Below the pieces are notes generated by a model. That model was not told where the DNA came from, did no database searches, and was given only the letters and a program-made list of their open reading frames with translations. A program made the translations under genes and the position numbers. 33,541 nucleotides of DNA, from the NCBI GenBank assembly GCA_945898055.1, contig CAMDGV010000047.1, positions 1 to 33,541 of the forward strand, given 5' to 3'. Below are positions 24,296 to 33,096 of this stretch, piece by piece (within the stretch, counting starts at the first letter, position 1; the number at the start of each line of letters is the position of its first letter). The stretch comes from Akkermansia muciniphila. Lineage in GTDB: Bacteria; Verrucomicrobiota; Verrucomicrobiia; Limisphaerales; UBA9464.

Positions 24296-26965
24296 TTATC
24301 TTGCGCGGAAGAAAGCTGCTGCGCCCGTGGTTGTAACCGGGTAGGGACTCGCTGCACCGGTTACGTCGGTAAAGGGTCCTTTAATACCACTCGCTGTCTG
24401 GAGAGTGCCCGTGTAGGTAATTGAAGCCCCGCTCGCCGTTTTCACGACAGTTAATGGCCCGGGAGTAACCGGGGTGGAACCGCCACTCAGGCCTCGAATA
24501 ATCATGCCGCTGACGCCGCCGGAATTATCCTCCATCTCAGCAAACCATATATACTCACCGGCCTTGATATCTAAGGTAACGGTTCTTGGTTGCCCCAACG
24601 GTAACACATCCCCCGCATCGTTTTTCCCAGCATAATTGCCTGTGTTGGATTCCGCTGGCTCTTTTAAGCCTTTAATATCATCCGCCCAAATCTTGCCTGA
24701 TCTTGAGGCGTCGGTAGTGCGACCTTCAAAGACTGTTACTTTGTACTTCCCAGCATTTAGGCCACCAAAACGCATCAGAGTCTCGCTCCCAGTTGTGTCC
24801 GGATTGCGATAAAGGTAGTCATCTTTAACTGTCGAGGGAACGAGGATACCGTCATACATAACGGCAATTCCTTCTTTCGTGGGGTTGTTGGCAGTCTGCC
24901 CAAGTGCCGGAGGGAACTGGTTAGCATCGTTTTGTGCCACATTATTCAGCATCGTGAGCGTGACATTCTTGTTATTATCCTTGGAGTAATCATTTAGTTT
25001 CCAAGTCACTTCCGTGGCGGTGGCATTAGCCTTACCCTCGATGCTTGCCGTGCCAAGAACAACATTCGCGTTGGGTGCGTCAAAGGTCCATGTGGGGATG
25101 ACGTTCCAATCGGCCAAAGGAGCAGGAGCTTCGGTGTCCTCCCCAGCGTCATTCTTAACTACCCTTTCATTTTCAGATTGGCCGAAATCAATCTTGAACA
25201 GGCCCTTTGAATCTGCCGGATCGATGACAGAGCGGATGATCATGCCGCTGATGCCGCCTGAATTATCCTCTATTTCCGCAAACCAGAGATAGTCACCGGC
25301 GTTGATTTTGACGGACACAGTTCGAGGTTGTCCGTCGAGAAGAATTTCTCCAGCGTCGTTCTTTCCTGCGTAGTTGCCAGTGTTCGCTTCCGCTGGCTCT
25401 TTTGCCCCCTTCACATCATCCACCCAGACCTTTCCATACCTTCCGGAGTCCGTCGTGCGGCCTTCAAAAACCGTCACATTATATGTTCCAGGATCAAGAT
25501 TGGCTATCCGCATCAGACTTTCGGAACCGGCCGCATCAGGAGCCCGATAGAGATAATCGTCTTTGACAACAAAAGGAACTCTGACGCCGTCGTAGACCAC
25601 TTCCCTGCCCTCTTTCGTCGGGTTGTTGGCAGTCATGCCCAGCATGTAGGCCGGCGCATCTGGAGTTAGTTTCTCAGCCAGAGTTTTATTATCAAAAATC
25701 GTCAGCGTTACATTATCATTTGGATTCGAAGAAATGTCCTTCAGTTTCCATGTGACAGAGGTTCCATCAGCGCTAGCCACACCAGTGATACTGGCAGAAT
25801 CGGGGGCTACGTTTGCATTTGGATCTGCGAAGGTCCAAGTCGGAATGACAACCCAATCGATCAAGGCAGCGGGAGGTCCTACTTCAGTTCCATCGGCTTT
25901 CAATAGCGGATTTCCCTCCGCATCCTTAGGCGACCGTTCATTTTCAGACTGACCGAAATCGATCTTGAAGAGACTTCCGTTCAATCGGGCCGTTCCTGGG
26001 GGAATGGGTGCGCCAAGCGCCGCCGCCCAAAGGGACGCCACTTCGGCGTCCGTGAGCGCCCGATTGAGCCAGATCGCCATTTCGTCCTGGGCACCGGAGT
26101 GAGTTTGGGGCGTCGTCGGGTCCGCGCCGCGACCGCCGATTTTCGCTAGGCCAGTATCGACGCCCCAGCCTGTGGCATCGGGTTGGAGGTTGGCGGTCCG
26201 GTTGACCCCATTGATCCAGACCTTGAAATTCGACGCGCGTTCGGGGCCAGTCGCCCCGTGGGTGGAGGCCACGACGTGGAACCATCCGCTGTTCGGGTCG
26301 ATCAACCGGCGGTCATGGGCGCTATTGTCTTCGAGATAGAGAGTTCGTTCGGCATTGACGCCGGTCGAAGCCGGGTCGACGGCCATGACCAGACCGTTGT
26401 TGCCGCAGTCGATCTGAAAACTCTTCGTCGGGTCCGTGAGATTATTCGAGAAGAGGCGGTCGCCGCCCTGAGAAGGCCCTGCTTTCATGAAAAAGGCCAC
26501 GGTCATGTCATTGGCGCCATAGGCCGCGCCAGGGCCGAGGATGATGTGCCCTGAGTTGTTGCTGTAGTGGGCGAGGTTCGCCACGCCCCCAACTCCAGGC
26601 ACTAAGATGTCCCCGAAAACCTCGAGCGGACCGGGACCGCCGACCATCGCCGGGCCGTTGACGTAATCTCCGTTGAAAGAACTGGGCCCGACCGCACGGC
26701 CCATACTGTCGATGGCGCCGCCGGCGGTGGACGTATTGTTCAGTTGGTAATAGTAAGTCGGACTCAGTTTTATCACCGTATCCTGGTAGAGTGCGGCTTC
26801 CGCGGGTTGAGTTGCGACGGCAAGGAGTGCGCCAAGCACACTAGCGGCCACCGAAGGCCGGCGGAGACTGTTCAGGAAGGATCCTGATAGGAATCTGCTT
26901 TTTGACGCGGAGGGTAAATTCCAAACGGGAGATTTGCGTGGGTTACGGCAACGATAAGTTTTCAT
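24296..26965 (-). CDS. Large secreted LamG-domain protein with two ~255-aa internal repeats
   Basis: This 889-aa protein has a long basic N-terminus and signal peptide (hydrophobic about 38-57, ending PAEAAL). The LamG/concanavalin-like domain (about 60-320) includes NDMTVAFFMKAG, GWFHVVAS, FKVWINGVNR and the ending ALTDAEVASLWAAALG. Two homologous modules follow, starting LFKIDFGQSENER at about 332 and 589. Each contains YDGVxVP, KDDYLYR, VTVFEGRTTD and EDNSGG-SGMIIR. They look like beta-sandwich carbohydrate- or surface-binding modules, but the family is not recognised. The C-terminus (GPFTDVTGAASPY, ending FFRAR) is a type frequent in verrucomicrobial exported proteins. The LamG half is clearly richer in GC than the repeat half. 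A strong terminator follows. Confidence 0.88.
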   Translation of the reverse strand: MKTYRCRNPRKSPVWNLPSASKSRFLSGSFLNSLRRPSVAASVLGALLAVATQPAEAALYQDTVIKLSPTYYYQLNNTSTAGGAIDSMGRAVGPSSFNGDYVNGPAMVGGPGPLEVFGDILVPGVGGVANLAHYSNNSGHIILGPGAAYGANDMTVAFFMKAGPSQGGDRLFSNNLTDPTKSFQIDCGNNGLVMAVDPASTGVNAERTLYLEDNSAHDRRLIDPNSGWFHVVASTHGATGPERASNFKVWINGVNRTANLQPDATGWGVDTGLAKIGGRGADPTTPQTHSGAQDEMAIWLNRALTDAEVASLWAAALGAPIPPGTARLNGSLFKIDFGQSENERSPKDAEGNPLLKADGTEVGPPAALIDWVVIPTWTFADPNANVAPDSASITGVASADGTSVTWKLKDISSNPNDNVTLTIFDNKTLAEKLTPDAPAYMLGMTANNPTKEGREVVYDGVRVPFVVKDDYLYRAPDAAGSESLMRIANLDPGTYNVTVFEGRTTDSGRYGKVWVDDVKGAKEPAEANTGNYAGKNDAGEILLDGQPRTVSVKINAGDYLWFAEIEDNSGGISGMIIRSVIDPADSKGLFKIDFGQSENERVVKNDAGEDTEAPAPLADWNVIPTWTFDAPNANVVLGTASIEGKANATATEVTWKLNDYSKDNNKNVTLTMLNNVAQNDANQFPPALGQTANNPTKEGIAVMYDGILVPSTVKDDYLYRNPDTTGSETLMRFGGLNAGKYKVTVFEGRTTDASRSGKIWADDIKGLKEPAESNTGNYAGKNDAGDVLPLGQPRTVTLDIKAGEYIWFAEMEDNSGGVSGMIIRGLSGGSTPVTPGPLTVVKTASGASITYTGTLQTASGIKGPFTDVTGAASPYPVTTTGAAAFFRAR
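26883..26914 (-). repeat. Dispersed 32-bp repeat, copy 3 (inside the LamG gene leader)
   Basis: On the minus strand this reads CCCTCCGCGTCAAAAAGCAG and then ATTCCTATCAGG. It differs from the copy at 33269-33300 at 4 of 32 positions, and the TTTA before it is also shared. Here it is translated as PSASKSRFLS within the N-terminal region of the 889-aa protein. Confidence 0.65.
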
Positions 26966-27845
26966 AAAAAAGCGAAAGGTGGGAGAGTGTCAGGGATGGC
27001 GATGGGAAACTGAGTGAGGTGGATTAGAGTGAGGCGGAATATTTTCGAAATGGGTTGGGCAAATCAGATTAAATGGATAGCAGAGCGATTGTAGAAATTT
27101 GCATTCAGAGGCGGAAAATATATAGGTTTAGGGAACGCTTTTGATTACCTTGCCCAGAGATGATCTGTCAAGGTGCCTGTTGATGAAATTTTTTGTGGCG
27201 ATCGAACTTTTTATTAGCGTTGGGGCAACTTTCGGGACGCGCACGCTGAGTGATGGTTCGGAAAGCGCTGATTTCGATCGGAGCGGAGTGTTCGGTGGGG
27301 TTGGTGCTCGACCTGTCTTTGGGTCATTGGTGTATCCGGGGCCCACACCTTTTGCCCGTTTTTTTGTTTGCCCTAGATCCGTTAACGCGGAGGAGGCCGT
27401 GTGGGCGAATTAATATTACCTAGCAATAGCTACGTGAAGGCGTTGCTAATCGTGAAACTCACTTTTACGGGCGCGCTTAGAATCCCGACGACCGGTTGCC
27501 GGATGGAAGTCGGATGATGGCCGAATTAGCTGATTAAAAAGGTCTTCCATTTGCAGATTGGCAAGATCGCTCTATCGAATGAGTTCGAGGTCTAGTTTTT
27601 TTTCGAAAAGCCAGAATCGAAGCTCGAGGAACCCACGAGGGCGAAAATTGTGCCGCTGATCGTCGACTCAAAATCTCTCGTTCCAACGAAGCCCCAAAGA
27701 AGATTAAGTCGCAATGAATTTTAGAACAGTGACGAGACGTTCGCGAGGCTCATATCCCCAGCCGCCCTGCAGTCAGAGAGTAACAAAGTCGAAGACCACG
27801 AGGCCAAGTAAAAGAGGCTATCTTGCCAGTGAAAGGATCAGAGAA
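26966..27845. other. Long intergenic region, no supported gene
   Basis: About 880 bp separate the LamG gene start and the 2OG-oxygenase stop. The AT-rich first 150 bp presumably hold the LamG gene promoter. A plus-strand frame at 27141-27413 is open for 90 codons with a hydrophobic start, but nothing in it is recognisable and codon use is unconvincing. The stretch 27530-27845 looks degenerate, with many stops in all frames. Confidence 0.5.
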
Positions 27846-28463
27846 TCAGGTCCAATCGTAGTTAAAGCTGATGCTAATTCGTTCGGCTTTTAGGGGGTTT
27901 GAGGTAACTTCATGACGAAGCCAGCTTTCAAACAAAAGGATATGCCCCGCTTCGGCCGGATAGGTAATATAAGGACGATTGTGCGGCGCGGCTTCGGTTC
28001 GTCGAGGTGGGGCAGCCATGAAGCAACTCATCCTTGGGTCCTCAAACTTTAATCCAGCGCATCCCTTCGGTGTTGCCACATAATAGGTGCCGCTGACCAC
28101 AGAATTTGGGTGCAGATGGAGACTGTGATTCACCCCTTGAGGCATAATGTTAATCCAGCAATCCGACATTTTCAGCCCCCGCCCACCGAGGTCCCAGTCG
28201 AGGGTTTTGGCAAAGGCTCGGACATGGCGATCGAGCCGTCGTTCTAGTTCGGTAAAGGTGGACGACAATGTGTGAAGACGATCGAGAGATCCATACGAAG
28301 TGTAACCCCCAGGATAGCTTTTTGCCGACCAAGCGCGACCCGCGTCGTCGAAGTCGCGATACTGGCGACACTCTTTGAGAAGCTCTCGATTAAAAGCAGC
28401 GCCGTCCCTTCGTAAGAGTGACGCATAAATGATTGTGGGAAACCAAGACTCGATCCGTTTCAC
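27846..28463 (-). CDS. Putative 2OG-Fe(II) oxygenase (TIGR02466-like)
   Basis: This 205-aa protein has the layout of the TIGR02466 group of predicted 2-oxoglutarate/Fe(II) oxygenases. It starts WFPTIIYASLL. CWINIMPQGVNHSLHLHPNS and VVSGTYYVATP supply the first histidine ligand region, followed by LKFEDPRMSCFMAAPP. GHILLFESWLRHEV provides the second His, and ERISISFNYDW the Arg that would bind 2-oxoglutarate. The substrate is unknown. Length is typical. It is a lone minus-strand gene between two non-coding stretches. Confidence 0.87.
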   Translation of the reverse strand: MKRIESWFPTIIYASLLRRDGAAFNRELLKECRQYRDFDDAGRAWSAKSYPGGYTSYGSLDRLHTLSSTFTELERRLDRHVRAFAKTLDWDLGGRGLKMSDCWINIMPQGVNHSLHLHPNSVVSGTYYVATPKGCAGLKFEDPRMSCFMAAPPRRTEAAPHNRPYITYPAEAGHILLFESWLRHEVTSNPLKAERISISFNYDWT

Positions 28464-28802
28464 TGGGGACAGGCTACCTGTTTGAGGCCACTGCGGCGAG
28501 CCTGCAGCCTGATTGAAAATTTAAATTTCGATAAAAACCTTTTCCGAGAGAATCCGGATTTTAGGGAACAAGGTCCTCGTCTCCCTCCCTTACTTTTCGA
28601 GGCCCTGAGGGGTCAAAGTGAGCCTTTCAAAAATTCCCGCAAACCTGCGAATTTGGTCTGAGTACCGATTCTCAGGTGGGTCGAGTAGGTCCACTTTGGA
28701 ACTCGCTCGAATCTGCCAACTCGACTTTGTCGAGTTATAACTTCTGGTGGGTTTGTGAAATCCCTTTTGCTTCAAGACCGCTGCGGTCTCTAGAGTCTGC
28801 GC
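28464..28802. other. Divergent intergenic region between oxygenase and parB
   Basis: These 339 bp contain no gene. The first half is unremarkable; the second half holds the GTCGAGT/ACTCGAC repeats annotated separately. No consensus parS (TGTTTCACGTGAAACA) was seen here. Confidence 0.5.
28680..28736. promoter_or_regulatory. GTCGAGT inverted repeats upstream of parB
   Basis: GTCGAGT occurs at 28680-28686 and 28729-28735, and its complement ACTCGAC at 28719-28725. The last two form a perfect 8-bp hairpin, AACTCGAC-TTT-GTCGAGTT (28718-28736). Three half-sites in 57 bp, about 70 bp before the parB ATG, suggest an operator or leader hairpin; the binding factor is unknown. Confidence 0.35.
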
Positions 28803-29750
28803 ATGTCGAAACCGGCTCTTGGACGTGGACTGGGTGCATTGTTAGGGGGAGGCGCAAAGCCGCCCACCGCCCCGTCGGCTATTCCCCAATCATCAAGTGT
28901 GGTGCCCATACCACCGGTCGCAGAGGTGAATGCGCCCATCGGATCCGTTGTTCGAAGAGTATCGCGTGACCGAGTGCGTCCGTCACCGTTGCAACCACGT
29001 AAAGACTTTACCCCTGAATCGTTGATTGAACTTGCTGATTCAATTCGGGAGCAAGGAATTATCCAACCGCTCGTGGTGAGACCGTCGGGTGAGTTCTTCG
29101 AGTTGATTGCTGGAGAGCGACGTTGGCGGGCGGCCGGTTTAGCAGGATTGACAGAAGTTCCAGTAATCGAGCGTTTAGCTACCGACAGTGAAGTGTTGGA
29201 GTTGGCCTTGATCGAAAACTTGCAGCGAGAGAATTTGAATCCGGTGGAGGAAGCCTTGGGCTATCGGCAATTGCAGGGGCAGTTCTCCCTGACCCAAGAC
29301 GAGATTGCCCGCAAGGTGGGACGTGGGCGGGTGGTGGTAGCGAATGCGCTACGCCTTCTCAAGTTGCCGGAGGCTGTCCTTACATTTTTGCGCGAGGGGC
29401 GGATCTCTGTTGGACACTCCAAGGTGATTTTAGGCTTAGAGAATGGGGTAAAGCAGGAATCGATTGCGCGCCGGGTCATGGAGTTAGGGTTAAGTGTTCG
29501 ACAAACAGAAGAGGCGGTGGCCTCAGAGCTAGGGTTGACTAAGTCGAGCAAGATCAAGATCACAACCGCGACGCCTCCGCCCCAGCCTCGGGATCCGCAC
29601 GTCGTGGATTTAGAAAACCGAATTCGGGAAAAATTTGGGATGAGAATTGGGCTTCAGTACCAGTCAGGAAAAGGACGTTTGGAGGTACATTTTCATAGTG
29701 ACGCCGAATTAGATAGGGTTCTAGAGGTCATTGGAGTGACCGTGGATTGA
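28803..29750 (+). CDS. parB: Chromosome-partitioning protein ParB
   Basis: This 315-aa ParB/Spo0J-family CTPase binds parS and loads SMC and origin DNA. The N-terminal ParA-stimulating peptide is ALGRGLGALL (5-14). The CTP-binding/N-terminal domain has the conserved blocks QPRKDF, GIIQPLVVRP, GERRWRAAG (104-112) and ENLQRENLNPVEEA. A helix-turn-helix (about 160-185, LTQDEIARKVGRGRVVVANA) follows, and a C-terminal dimerisation domain comes after a Pro-rich linker. The ParA-interacting N-terminus implies a ParA partner, but no parA, gidB or rnpA is in the window. A sugar kinase lies 121 bp downstream. Confidence 0.96.
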   Translation: MSKPALGRGLGALLGGGAKPPTAPSAIPQSSSVVPIPPVAEVNAPIGSVVRRVSRDRVRPSPLQPRKDFTPESLIELADSIREQGIIQPLVVRPSGEFFELIAGERRWRAAGLAGLTEVPVIERLATDSEVLELALIENLQRENLNPVEEALGYRQLQGQFSLTQDEIARKVGRGRVVVANALRLLKLPEAVLTFLREGRISVGHSKVILGLENGVKQESIARRVMELGLSVRQTEEAVASELGLTKSSKIKITTATPPPQPRDPHVVDLENRIREKFGMRIGLQYQSGKGRLEVHFHSDAELDRVLEVIGVTVD

Positions 29751-29870
29751 CCTGTTTCGACCGAGGAAAAAGCCTTTGGAATAAAGGTCTAAAATGAGTA
29801 GAGGAGTTAATCGTTTGCACGTCCCGCTCGCCAAAATTCTATTTTTAGCTAAGTTCGACCCACATTTTGC

Positions 29871-30995
29871 ATGATCCGTTCTAACGAATTCCGAGCTTCC
29901 GTTGCCAATCAACTGGCATCCCTCAATACCACTGTGCCGACTCTGAGTGCATTTGTCGGGTTGGATGGGTTTGTTGATGAGATCCTCCACGTTGTTGATA
30001 CGCGGTACGATGCGCACCGTTTTGATCGAATCCCCACGATTACTGCTTATGCTGAGCGAATGGCGGCGGCGGCGGGTCGTAGCACGAATATCGAACTCGT
30101 GAATATTTTGACCAAGCTGGGAGGGAATGGTCCGATTATGGCCAATGCTTTAGCCAGTTTTGGAATGAGCGTCACCTACGTGGGGTCCTTGGGTTGGCCT
30201 TCACTGCATAGCGTGTTTGAGCCATTTGCAATGAGGGCGGAGGTTAACTCAATCTGCGAACCTGGATTGACGGACGCATTAGAGTTTGAAGACGGCAAGC
30301 TCATGGTGGGTAAACACTATACGTTAAAGCAGGTCACTTGGGAGAACCTGTGTCAGCGGTATGGGCGAGATAAATTTGGAGCTAAGTTTACCGGATCAAG
30401 TCTCGTTGCCTTTGTTAACTGGACGATGTTGCCCTATATGTCGGAGATCTGGGAGAGTCTTCAGGTCGAGTTTGTTCCAACGATGACCGGACCGCGCCGG
30501 AAAATTTTCTTCGATCTTGCCGATCCGGAAAAACGGACCCACGAAGATATTGCCCGCGCCTTACGGATTATTTCAGGATTCCAGTCTAAATTTGATGTGA
30601 TCTTGGGGCTAAACGAAAAGGAGGCTTACGAGATTGCTTCTGTGCTGGGTCTAAAGGCAGGGGAATTGGATTGGCAAGGACTGGCCTCATTGAGTATCGA
30701 AATTCAGCAACAGTTGGCAGTGGACACTCTTGTCGTGCATCCTGTTGCGTATGCTCTGGCGGTCTCAAAGGGAGTTGCGGACGTCGTAGAAGGGCCGGTT
30801 TGCAAGAAACCAAAAATTACGACCGGTGCCGGTGATCATTTTAATAGCGGGTTTTGTTTAGGTAAACTTTTGGGACTCGACAACGCGGCAAGCCTCTTAT
30901 GTGGAGTGAGTACCAGTGGCCATTACGTGCGGACTGCGGAAAGCCCAAGTGTGTCCGATCTCATTGCCTCAATGCGGGATTTTCCAAGCGCTTAA
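29871..30995 (+). CDS. PfkB-family carbohydrate kinase
   Basis: This 374-aa sugar kinase of the ribokinase fold has the first PfkB signature region GGNGPIMANALASFGMSVTY (about 80-100). The second is TTGAGDHFNSGFCLGK, with catalytic Asp322 in GAGD forming the anion hole. DVILGLNEKEAYEI is the usual 'N-E' phosphate/Mg region. The substrate is not evident; the protein is longer than ribokinase (about 309 aa) owing to an N-terminal extension and an inserted lid segment. It is preceded by parB and followed by ~600 bp without genes. Confidence 0.88.
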   Translation: MIRSNEFRASVANQLASLNTTVPTLSAFVGLDGFVDEILHVVDTRYDAHRFDRIPTITAYAERMAAAAGRSTNIELVNILTKLGGNGPIMANALASFGMSVTYVGSLGWPSLHSVFEPFAMRAEVNSICEPGLTDALEFEDGKLMVGKHYTLKQVTWENLCQRYGRDKFGAKFTGSSLVAFVNWTMLPYMSEIWESLQVEFVPTMTGPRRKIFFDLADPEKRTHEDIARALRIISGFQSKFDVILGLNEKEAYEIASVLGLKAGELDWQGLASLSIEIQQQLAVDTLVVHPVAYALAVSKGVADVVEGPVCKKPKITTGAGDHFNSGFCLGKLLGLDNAASLLCGVSTSGHYVRTAESPSVSDLIASMRDFPSA

Positions 30996-31273
30996 GACGA
31001 CAAAGGAGATCGTGAGTTCAGTATCGATACGGAGCCTAGGCTAATTGACTTCCATGTTTGGGGCGTTGGCTCACTTAGTCTCTAAGTTCAGACCTCAAAA
31101 AATGGGGGTTAAGCCCAGAAATCAGGTGCAGGTCCAAATCCCTGAGTTTTGAGCGATTTTTAGCTGAGGTGAATTTATCGTGGGGAATGCCAGCAGATAA
31201 GCTCGTTCTTCAGCCCATGGTAACTATCGGGTCATCGTGGGTAACCCATTCGGAGCCGCCATCAGCACTGAAC

Positions 31274-31297
31274 GTGGTTGCGACAGTGGTTGCGACA
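31274..31297 (+). repeat. Perfect 12-bp tandem duplication GTGGTTGCGACA
   Basis: Two identical copies lie at 31274-31285 and 31286-31297 in a non-coding region. It is probably a slippage product. Confidence 0.85.
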
Positions 31298-31481
31298 AGA
31301 GTTGCTTGTTGTCACCAAGCACCTTGCATCGTTGTTAGAATCCAGCAATCTATCTGATACTGATCAACGTCTAAGAGCACCGGTTTACCACCTTATCGTT
31401 CGTGACTCGGAAGATGTGGGTCTCTACCGCAATAGTCACAGCCGAACTCTGGGTAGCTATCTCGGCAACAACTACTAGGTC

Positions 31482-31508
31482 GTTCTCAAATGATGTAGTT
31501 CTCAAATG
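31482..31508 (+). repeat. 11-bp direct repeat GTTCTCAAATG
   Basis: Copies lie at 31482-31492 and 31498-31508, separated by five bases, about 80 bp before the Asp-box gene. Confidence 0.8.
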
Positions 31509-31551
31509 GTTGCAACAGCACGATTGCTTAGATACAAATCACATCTAATTC

Positions 31552-31583
31552 CCCTCCCCGTCAAAAAACAATTTCCTATCAAT
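31552..31583 (+). repeat. Dispersed 32-bp repeat, copy 1
   Basis: It starts CCCTCCCCGTCAAAAAACAA and then reads TTTCCTATCAAT. It matches copy 2 (33269-33300) at 28 of 32 positions. In the frame used by the LamG gene leader it would read PSPSKNNFLS. It ends six bases before the Asp-box gene ATG. Confidence 0.65.
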
Positions 31584-31589
31584 AATTAT

Positions 31590-32636
31590 ATGACCCCGAA
31601 CCGCGTCTGGCTCGTTCCCGTGTTGCTCATACTCGGCTGGATGGCCGCGCTGCCAGCGCGCTCCGCTCACAGCGCGGACCACTGGACTGATATTTCCAGC
31701 CCGCTATTGGCGCGGTTGACCAACAACGGGGCCAGGGCTGAGTGGCCTGGCGGCTGTTCAGGAGTGGTCGTGAATCGAACGAACGGGGATGTCACGATCA
31801 AAGTCGTCGGACAGGGCCTGTGGCGAAGCTCCGACCGAGGTGGCAACTGGCAGCGTCTGGATGACAGCACAATCTCCGGCCGGGATGAGACCGGTTGGGC
31901 CACCAGCGGAGATCAGAATGCGCCGGGGAGAATCGCCAGTTTTTCGCTGGATGGGGCGGCGGGCTGGACGTCGGATGGGATCAAGTGGCAGCGATTCACC
32001 AGCCTAGGCCGCAACTGGGATTTCGGCTCGGTGGATTGGGCGACGGCGGTTCCAAAAACCATCCTTGGAGCGAAGCATGAAACCTCTCCGCCCGGCGAAG
32101 TCTATCTGACGCAGGACGGCGGCGTGACGTGGAAGCTGCTCTCGATTCATCTTTCCGGGAGGCCGGACCGCCTTTCGATGGTGGGCGTGCTGGATGCGAC
32201 AACGTTGGTTTACAGCAACGGCGATGGCATTCATCGCAGCACAGACGCCGGCGGCAAATGGACGAACGTTTCCCCCATCAATCCGCAGACGAGAATCCCC
32301 GGCCTCTTTCGGGGTGTGCATTATCTCGGAAGCACGAACGGATTGCTCGTCAGCAAGGACCTTGGCGCGACCTGGCAGCCCCAAGGTGCGGCAGTGAACG
32401 TCTGGCAAGGCCCGTTCTTTGGCCGGGATGAGAAGGAAATGCTGGTCGTCGGCAAGGACGGCGCTTTTCTCACGAAGAACGCCGGCACCGATTGGAAGCA
32501 GGTGGCCAGCCTCAAGTCCAAGGAGCGTGGCTTCGTGTTCGCCGCGAACTGGTTTGGCTGTTACGCGTGGGACCCTTTGAACAACATTCTTTACGCCTCG
32601 GCCATGGGAAATCCCGTTTACAAACTGGAGTTTTGA
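31590..32636 (+). CDS. Exported Asp-box (BNR/sortilin-like) beta-propeller protein
   Basis: From the ATG at 31590 the protein has 348 aa, starting with a signal peptide (VWLVPVLLILGWMAALPARS). Five Asp-box-like turns mark a beta-propeller: SSDRGGNWQRL, TQDGGVTWKLL, STDAGGKWTNV, SKDLGATWQPQ and the weaker TKNAGTDWKQV. Such folds occur in sialidases, BNR proteins and Vps10-type receptors. No sialidase Arg triad or FRIP motif is evident, so an enzymatic role is not claimed. The frame is open further upstream to 31506, but that part lacks a signal peptide and covers a dispersed repeat. GC content is higher than in the flanking DNA, as in the cassette at 423-3983. Confidence 0.82.
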   Translation: MTPNRVWLVPVLLILGWMAALPARSAHSADHWTDISSPLLARLTNNGARAEWPGGCSGVVVNRTNGDVTIKVVGQGLWRSSDRGGNWQRLDDSTISGRDETGWATSGDQNAPGRIASFSLDGAAGWTSDGIKWQRFTSLGRNWDFGSVDWATAVPKTILGAKHETSPPGEVYLTQDGGVTWKLLSIHLSGRPDRLSMVGVLDATTLVYSNGDGIHRSTDAGGKWTNVSPINPQTRIPGLFRGVHYLGSTNGLLVSKDLGATWQPQGAAVNVWQGPFFGRDEKEMLVVGKDGAFLTKNAGTDWKQVASLKSKERGFVFAANWFGCYAWDPLNNILYASAMGNPVYKLEF

Positions 32637-32793
32637 ATGCGCAACTGCCCGAGAATTGAACCGGCCGCGCTGGAGCGCCCACCAGCCGAGACCGCGCCCT
32701 AAAAGGAGAATGGTGATCCGCCCTGAGTGACGAGGCCAGCAGCAGCGGCATCCCGGGCGAGGAGTTCCCTGTACAACGATGAACTGCGCGCCC
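32637..32793. other. Short degenerate stretch before the IS66 relic
   Basis: No gene is seen. It may contain unrecognisable upstream parts of the IS66 transposase. Confidence 0.4.
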
Positions 32794-33096
32794 TTGCCCC
32801 TAGGGCAATGGACGGCATTGCAGCGATATCTGGAGGAGGGCGTTTAAGAGATCGATAATAATCTGGTTGAGAACGTCATTCATCCCACCTGTATTGGGAA
32901 AAAGAACTGGCTCTTCATTGGGCGCCCGGACGCCGGATGGCGGAATGCGGTGATTTACGCCGTTTTAATGACACCAAGACGATACGGGTTAGATCCGGTG
33001 GCCTGGTTGACCGATGGGTTGCCGCGTATTCCGCAGGCAACGAACCCTACGGTTGCCTAACTCCGGCCGTGGAACTGGAAACCGGCGAAAGCCTAA
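32794..33096 (+). pseudogene. tnpC: IS66-family transposase C-terminal relic
   Basis: A single frame reads LPLGQWTALQRYLEEGV, then a TAA (32845-32847), then EIDNNLVENVIHPTCIGKKN, WLFIGRPDAGWRNAVIYAVL, YGLDPVAWLTDGLPRIPQAT, a second TAA (33058-33060) and finally LRPWNWKPAKA before the natural-looking end at 33094-33096. The EIDNNLVEN block carries the last catalytic Glu of the IS66 DDE transposase. Two in-frame stops and the missing N-terminal ~350 residues make it non-functional. No tnpA or tnpB was seen. Confidence 0.85.

Larger units (their letters stand above)
30996..31589. other. Intergenic region with short tandem and direct repeats
   Basis: No convincing gene is seen in about 590 bp. 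It includes GTGGTTGCGACA in perfect tandem (31274-31297), the direct repeat GTTCTCAAATG (31482-31492 and 31498-31508), and one copy of the dispersed 32-bp repeat (31552-31583) immediately before the next start. Confidence 0.5.

Noticed and set aside
27141-27413. A 90-codon plus-strand frame with a hydrophobic start, and an overlapping minus-strand frame at 27128-27346
   Set aside because: There is no recognisable domain, no ribosome-binding site and no supporting neighbours; the product looks like translated non-coding DNA.
28464-29870. parS site near parB
   Set aside because: Nothing close to TGTTTCACGTGAAACA was seen; the GTCGAGT hairpin does not match.
31115-31155. A tRNA T-arm-like stretch, GGTCCAAATCC
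   Set aside because: No matching acceptor stem, D-arm or anticodon stem could be placed around it.
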